This document shows, piece after piece, positions 61,401 through 64,000 of a stretch of 64,000 nucleotides of DNA. The position numbers were made by a program, and so were the translations under genes. Source of the stretch: Opisthorchis felineus (taxonomy: Eukaryota; Platyhelminthes; Trematoda; Opisthorchiida; Opisthorchiidae); contig SJOL01001209.1 in the NCBI GenBank assembly GCA_004794785.1, forward strand, positions 32,133 to 96,132, given 5' to 3'. The notes under the pieces are model-generated. The model did no database searches. It saw nothing but the letters and a program-made list of their open reading frames with translations, and had not been told where the DNA came from. Positions within the stretch are counted from its first letter, which is position 1. Each line of letters starts with the position of its first letter.

Positions 61401-61839
61401 ACATTTTGTCATCAACTCTGGTATCGGTCGGGCGTGAAGAGTGCCAGTTATAAGTAAGACAATATTATCGATCATGTAACCATAAGTTATATAGTCCAAA
61501 AAAGTAGACAACGGTTCCACAGCCTGATTCCGAAGATGACGAAATTCGCGAACGAATTTGTCGCGGATCTTCTCTTCTATGGTACTGACGGCCAGTGGAC
61601 CAGGTTCGTTTGCCAAGAAGTCACCATAATCGGTATCTTGAAGATGAAGCTTTAAATCTGACGGGGACGGGAGTGTTTTCGTGAGTGGAAGGAAACATAC
61701 CATCAAGTGTTTCACATTGAACCAGCACGTGATAGTCGGACTGTTTCAGTAAGCCGCTTTTGAGACCACGGGCCAGGCCCTCCAAGTAGCCATTGTCGGC
61801 ATTGAAGTTCAACATCGAAACGGAAGATACGCCAACCAT
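40267..61839 (-). CDS. ATP6V0D: V-type proton ATPase subunit d (V0 sector), six exons
   Basis: Subunit d sits on the cytoplasmic face of the V0 membrane ring and couples the central stalk to the rotating c-ring in proton pumping. Exons on the - strand are 61839-61701, 61657-61307, 61260-61181, 61135-60881, 53265-53188 and 40428-40267 (stop TAA at 40269-40267). All junctions are GT-AG and in phase. The joined coding length is 1065 nt, giving 354 residues, against about 350 in animal homologues. Family landmarks are [29 protein letters not shown] across the first junction, [74 protein letters not shown], and [16 protein letters not shown] near the C-terminus. The start ATG at 61839 is in a good Kozak context (caccATGg); a second Met occurs at residue 9. 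The coding sequence shows no damage, so the gene is probably active despite its transposon-filled introns. Confidence 0.95.
40440..42140. other. Part of ATP6V0D intron 5, nothing recognised
   Basis: Short frames only (for example + strand 41010-41416). No domain or repeat family I can name. Confidence 0.35.
42140..44190 (-). mobile_element. RTE-like retrotransposon with nested SINE
   Basis: From 5' to 3' on the - strand there is a linker ([20 protein letters not shown], 44110-44040) and RT fingers ([20 protein letters not shown], then EQLAGFRP, 43772-43560). A SINE at 43405-43562 interrupts it. RT palm pieces follow ([20 protein letters not shown]), then the active-site box, here CSDD instead of YADD (about 43082), the post-RT region, and a tail with ATC/GAT triplets at 42143. 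Frames are broken throughout. It lies in ATP6V0D intron 5. Confidence 0.82.
43405..43562 (+). mobile_element. tRNA-derived SINE inside an RTE copy
   Basis: Head ccggagagctcagtgtttaa and B box ggttcgaacccaacctcag, then ctctaggcttgagcaacctg. The 3' part is worn. Its orientation is opposite to the host RTE copy. Confidence 0.8.
44285..44470 (-). mobile_element. tRNA-derived SINE
   Basis: Read on the - strand, the complement of gagctgtctcgag (A-box end) and of ttcgaaccgcgggcctttcg (B-box part) are present, followed by the family body and the ggtgtcacagctgaacga end. Confidence 0.8.
44470..44712 (+). mobile_element. Non-LTR retrotransposon fragment, second LINE type
   Basis: The + strand reads [20 protein letters not shown], then [24 protein letters not shown] text and [15 protein letters not shown], a post-RT block. 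It differs from the main RTE family in the same alignment region and abuts a SINE. Only the fragment remains. Confidence 0.55.
45537..45605 (-). mobile_element. RTE-like 3' tail
   Basis: cgtcatcatcgacgaaacagtatcag and accgacgcttcactgcagta match the family tail with several changes. No coding part is attached. Confidence 0.5.
45811..45992 (-). mobile_element. tRNA-derived SINE
   Basis: A complete-looking copy on the - strand, from gagatggctctgtagtta (A-box region) to the gggtgttacagctgcacg end. The B-box strand reads ggtttgaaccacgg in + orientation. Confidence 0.8.
46010..48180. other. Part of ATP6V0D intron 5, mostly unrecognised
   Basis: No gene could be supported. A - strand stretch at about 48060-47890 is open and helical-looking ([20 protein letters not shown]), next to the Penelope-like fragment, and may belong to it. 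Confidence 0.35.
48185..48571 (-). mobile_element. Possible Penelope-like retroelement fragment
   Basis: The 128-codon - strand frame contains [17 protein letters not shown], similar to the VYRKPTxTDRYLxFxS segment that follows the catalytic motifs in Penelope-like reverse transcriptases. It has no intact ends. An alternative origin in another retroelement is possible. Confidence 0.45.
49280..49638 (-). CDS. Candidate exon, unknown protein
   Basis: This is a 359-nt open segment on the - strand between acceptor cattactcag and possible donor GTTAAC. It encodes [40 protein letters not shown] and [17 protein letters not shown]. The alternating hydrophobic pattern suggests a beta-rich extracellular domain, but I recognise no family. 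It lies in ATP6V0D intron 5, on the same strand. Confidence 0.4.
51390..51777 (+). mobile_element. RTE-like retrotransposon, 3' end
   Basis: tggcagcgaagtataaaagt, tcttcctggatggggacccc and the following block parallel the 3' part of the copy at 21980-22080. It ends in gacaatgatgatgatgatg at about 51776, an (ATG)n tail. No coding frame survives. Confidence 0.65.
52136..52300 (-). CDS. Candidate exon, unknown Cys-containing protein
   Basis: The - strand reads [40 protein letters not shown] and [10 protein letters not shown], then donor GTAAGG after 52136. The 5' edge is unclear (possible acceptor near 52300). The four cysteines suggest a secreted or extracellular segment. It lies between ATP6V0D exons 5 and 6. 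Confidence 0.38.
53188..53265 (-). CDS. ATP6V0D: ATP6V0D exon 5
   Basis: A 78-nt exon in phase 0 between acceptor ctctttgcag and donor GTACGT. It encodes [16 protein letters not shown] and [10 protein letters not shown], the conserved stretch before the last exon of subunit d. It is isolated by 7.6 kb from exon 4 and 12.8 kb from exon 6. Confidence 0.93.
54480..54560 (-). mobile_element. Worn SINE fragment
   Basis: gatactgccaggttgtccaggcctacgcag resembles the SINE body in - orientation with many changes. Confidence 0.45.
54840..55363 (-). mobile_element. Possible LINE fragment of another type
   Basis: On the - strand, with frameshifts, [14 protein letters not shown] text at about 55150 resembles the QGCVLAPTLF box of a second group of fluke non-LTR reverse transcriptases. 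An open 94-codon frame follows. Support is limited to this motif. Confidence 0.4.
56773..56962 (+). mobile_element. tRNA-derived SINE inside an RTE copy
   Basis: Clean copy: cctcgagatagctcagaggt, gtggttcgaatccaacctca, gtctaggcttgggcaaccta, aggcaccgaaagggtgctac. Its orientation is opposite to the host RTE copy. Confidence 0.85.
58080..58222 (-). mobile_element. tRNA-derived SINE inside an RTE copy
   Basis: On the + strand it appears as gcacgagggctgggatactg, ccaggttgcccaagcctaga and ggttcgaaccacggacctt, then gggccatctcgcc, so it is a - strand copy. It separates two parts of the RTE endonuclease. Confidence 0.82.
58309..58636 (-). CDS. Candidate exon or element sequence, unknown
   Basis: The frame opens after gatcggccatag and reads [20 protein letters not shown], then [20 protein letters not shown] and [16 protein letters not shown], before possible donor GTTAGT after 58309. 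The [15 protein letters not shown] stretch recalls REJ modules of polycystin-like proteins. The frame also runs on into RTE endonuclease text, so it may be transposon sequence instead. I cannot decide between the two. Confidence 0.28.
58817..59171 (-). CDS. Candidate exon, unknown Cys-rich extracellular-like protein
   Basis: This is a 355-nt open segment between acceptor cagttggatatag and possible donor GTTAGT. It encodes [60 protein letters not shown] and [10 protein letters not shown]. Seven cysteines and alternating hydrophobics suggest a secreted beta-rich domain. No family recognised. It lies in ATP6V0D intron 4. Confidence 0.42.
59545..59612 (-). CDS. Candidate small exon, unknown
   Basis: A 68-nt segment between acceptor gactttcacctcag and donor GTAGGT encodes [18 protein letters not shown] and TVPRG. 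It is short, so weakly supported alone. It fits between the candidate exons at 59954-60123 and 58817-59171. Confidence 0.33.
59954..60123 (-). CDS. Candidate exon, unknown
   Basis: A 170-nt segment between acceptor gttaaataatag and donor GTATGC encodes [20 protein letters not shown], then [20 protein letters not shown] and [11 protein letters not shown]. Three cysteines and beta-like alternation suggest an extracellular domain. Unidentified. Confidence 0.38.
60881..61135 (-). CDS. ATP6V0D: ATP6V0D exon 4
   Basis: Begins [20 protein letters not shown] and includes [20 protein letters not shown] and [20 protein letters not shown], ending GYYA at donor GTGAGT. It is 85 codons, phase 0 at both ends. 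Confidence 0.95.
61181..61260 (-). CDS. ATP6V0D: ATP6V0D exon 3
   Basis: An 80-nt exon encoding [20 protein letters not shown] and RNTLYK, entered in phase 1 and left in phase 0. A 45-bp intron follows. Confidence 0.94.
61307..61657 (-). CDS. ATP6V0D: ATP6V0D exon 2
   Basis: A 351-nt exon with [59 protein letters not shown] and [13 protein letters not shown]. Donor GTATGT. Flanked by 43- and 46-bp introns. Confidence 0.95.
61701..61839 (-). CDS. ATP6V0D: ATP6V0D exon 1 (start)
   Basis: ATG at 61839 in caccATGg context. It encodes [20 protein letters not shown], then [20 protein letters not shown] and QCETLD, ending after one base of the next codon at donor GTATGT. Confidence 0.92.
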
Positions 61840-62126
61840 GGTGCTTACCGTGATGTACTGGCTGAAAGAGCAGGTGCGATCTCAGGAACGGCTTCCTGTT
61901 AAGTATTACGATAAGTCCGAACAACCTTGTGGGCGGTAAAACATTTGAGGCAACACGCTAATATTCGTCACGCGTTTGTATGGGGGAACGTGACTGTGAT
62001 AGAAAATTATTATATCCAGTGTACGACGCAGTATTCCGAAATACGGTGCCGTTGTTGTCTTGGATCTTCCAGCACTCGTTCAGTACCTTTCGACAATGTG
62101 TGAGAGCGAGTTGACGGAATACACCA

Positions 62127-62154
62127 CTTATATATATATATATATATATATATA
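62127..62154. repeat. (TA)n microsatellite
   Basis: A run of about 14 TA units upstream of the ATP6V0D start. Confidence 0.85.
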
Positions 62155-62314
62155 TTGCCTGACGAGTAGAGTAGTGATGTTATTCGATACACACAGATAC
62201 TTCAGACACTGTCACCACAAGTTCGGTTGTCAGCATTCATTAGGACGGTTTGAGTGTTCGACAACGACAAAACTATAGTGACCGACAAGCAGTACGGCCC
62301 ACTGTGAAGGGAAA

Positions 62315-62497
62315 TTGTTCGGATTTAGCACCCTTTCCGTGCCTAGTTGTCATGCCAACGAAAGGAGGCACGAGGGCTGGGATATGCCAGGTTGCCCAAG
62401 CCTAGACAGGAGCAGTCCAGATGCTGAGGTTGGATTCGAAACATGGACCTTCCGGTCCGTAAGATGGCGATTTAACCATTGAGCTATCTCAAGCCCA
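62315..62497 (-). mobile_element. tRNA-derived SINE
   Basis: On the + strand: ttagcaccctttccgtgcct, ggcacgagggctgggatatg, ccaggttgcccaagcctaga, a diverged B box (ggattcgaaacatggacctt) and ccattgagctatctcaagcc. It is a near-complete - strand copy. Confidence 0.82.
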
Positions 62498-62589
62498 GTG
62501 AAGAGAAATGAAAGTGCTTGTGCGCTCAGACTGGGGAGACATACTGTAAGCGCCTAAACCATTTTTACTGGTCATCTTTAATGCAGCAA

Positions 62590-62716
62590 GATAGCACGGA
62601 TACAGCGCTGTTCTAGCGGACACTCCGTATTGACTGATCAGAAATCCCATGGTTCGAACCCACCCAATACGTACTGATTGCTAGGCTTGAGCACTCTGGC
62701 CATATCGCAGCCCTCT
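62590..62716 (+). mobile_element. Diverged SINE copy
   Basis: agatagcacggatacagcgc and ccatggttcgaacccaccca, then ttgctaggcttgagcactct, match the family order with many changes. It abuts the RTE tail at 62717. Confidence 0.6.
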
Positions 62717-64000
62717 TCATCACCATCATCATCATCGACATGACATCAGTGCTCAACACTGATGCTTCGCTGCCATACAATCACGATTTATTTGAAAGCC
62801 TCATTGTGAAGAAAAGAATAAAGGTGGATGGAGAAGGGACTTAATGCTAGCAAACTACAATCGTTCTGAGATGTCCACACCTCCAGACATCCATTCAGAC
62901 AATCTGGATAGAAACTGACAACAAGAACGCCAGTGACCGATTAGCAGCCATATCTTGCAGTGTCTCCAACCAGGCGCAGTGTGGATCTCGCGGTCCCCAT
63001 CATGGAAGGGGACTGGCACTGACAGCACCCAAACATTTCGTAATCTCCTTCATACCCCTCTACCAGCTCAAGGGTTGGTCACCTCTCTGCTTCCGCCACT
63101 CTGAATTGGGCACAGAAAACAGCACACTCTTCGGCAAATGATGGTTCGGCATACGCCGTACATGGCTTAATCAATGCAGCTTCTAATGTTGAACACATTC
63201 TTCAATGGAAGTTCCCGTTGCACAACCGAAAAGTCGCATTCAAATAGCCTCGTTACGGATTCGCCGACACCCACACACACGAGCTAGGGTCCTGAGACGA
63301 CGATTACCGAACATCTGAAGACGTCTCAGTTCCGCTGCTCGAACAGGCCAGGTCTCACAGCCATACAACAAAACAGACCACACAATAGCCTGATACACAC
63401 GTTTGTTGAGACTCAAGGATATAAACCTTTGACGCCATAGGTGTCTCAAATTAGTAAACGCGACCCGAGCCTTGCAGATTCGTGCATTAACCTCATCTGC
63501 CACACTACAATCAGAACTAATGCAACTTTCAACATAAGTAAAACGCTCCACAACTTCCAATGCCTCTCCCTGGATTGTAAGTGGCATGTTTAGTGACTCA
63601 ATGTCCAGGAGCATGACTTTAAACTTTCTGGGTGTAAAGTGCATACCAAGGGGCGGGATGACTTTGATCAGTTCATCCAAAAACACCTGCTCCTTCTCTT
63701 TCTCTTCGAAGACGAGAACGATGTCGTCTGCATATTCCAGATCGACAAGCTTTTGGTCATAGGCTATTTGAACACCGGAGTTTTGAAGACTTTCCGCGTT
63801 CGTCTCATTATTTCATCGAACACAAAATTTAATAGGAATGAAGAGAGTGAGAATCGCTAACGAACACCGCTTAATGTACGGAAGCTTTTGGAGAGCTCTC
63901 CGTATACTTTCACACGTCCGGAAGTCTGATAGTACAAAGAACGTATTATGTTCACAAAAACTTCCGTGGCATTCCTTGGTAGGCAATTGTGTCGAGGAGA
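62717..64000 (-). mobile_element. RTE-like retrotransposon, 3' part, best-preserved copy
   Basis: The copy enters from the right window edge. On the - strand it shows the RT box LEYADDIVLVFEEKEKE (near 63735), then VFLDELIKVIPPLGMHFTPR (63686 on), [40 protein letters not shown] and [20 protein letters not shown]. The 3' UTR, inverted repeat and (ATG)n tail reach 62717. The 148-codon frame (63686-63240) is unbroken and the catalytic YADD is intact, but shifts occur on both sides. Confidence 0.85.

Noticed and set aside
1..64000. Bacterial operons, CRISPR arrays or toxin systems
   Set aside because: No dense coding, ribosome binding sites or regularly spaced repeats; the window is clearly eukaryotic.

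Overview
The window looks like a piece of a repeat-dense flatworm genome, most likely a digenean fluke. The evidence is: spliced genes with GT-AG introns; introns that are either about 45 bp or many kilobases long; several families of non-LTR retrotransposon of the APE-endonuclease (RTE-like) type; a Ty3/gypsy element of the CsRn1-like sort; Penelope-like fragments; and a tRNA-derived SINE. Species cannot be fixed from the sequence alone. No prokaryotic features were seen.

Two host genes are well supported. On the + strand, a membrane-protein gene runs from before the window start to about 26.5 kb. It has a probable CUB-domain end (1180-1256), an LDL-receptor class A exon (14868-15173), a transmembrane exon (22653-23399) and a terminal exon (24627-25486). 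All introns I could place are phase 1, and a poly(A) signal follows at 26487. The CUB/LDLa/TM order suggests a neuropilin-and-tolloid-like (NETO-type) receptor accessory protein. On the - strand, the complete gene for V-type proton ATPase subunit d (V0 sector) lies in six exons between 61839 and 40267. The first four exons are separated by 43-46 bp introns. The last two are separated by introns of 7.6 and 12.8 kb that are full of transposons. The two genes converge, with an R2-like element between their 3' ends.

The rest is mostly mobile DNA. A degenerate RTE-like copy at 7.39-11.07 kb is split by a gag-integrase Ty3/gypsy element (8290 to about 10878). An inverted-repeat element at 13143-13343 carries a well-formed type I hammerhead ribozyme on the + strand. 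RTE-like copies lie at 20.7-22.35, 28.46-28.72, 29.94-31.53, 42.14-44.19, 51.39-51.78, 55.36-58.3 and 62.72-64.0 kb. Penelope-like fragments lie near 33-34 and 48.2-48.6 kb. A nearly full-length R2-superfamily element lies at 35.9-39.4 kb and is broken only by two nearby nonsense codons. About a dozen SINE copies are scattered through, at least three inside RTE copies.

Inside the two large V-ATPase introns there are further open, splice-flanked segments on the same strand (about 60.1-58.3, 52.3-52.1 and 49.6-49.3 kb). I cannot identify them; they may belong to a nested or interleaved gene. Stretches not listed as features show no gene or element I can recognise.
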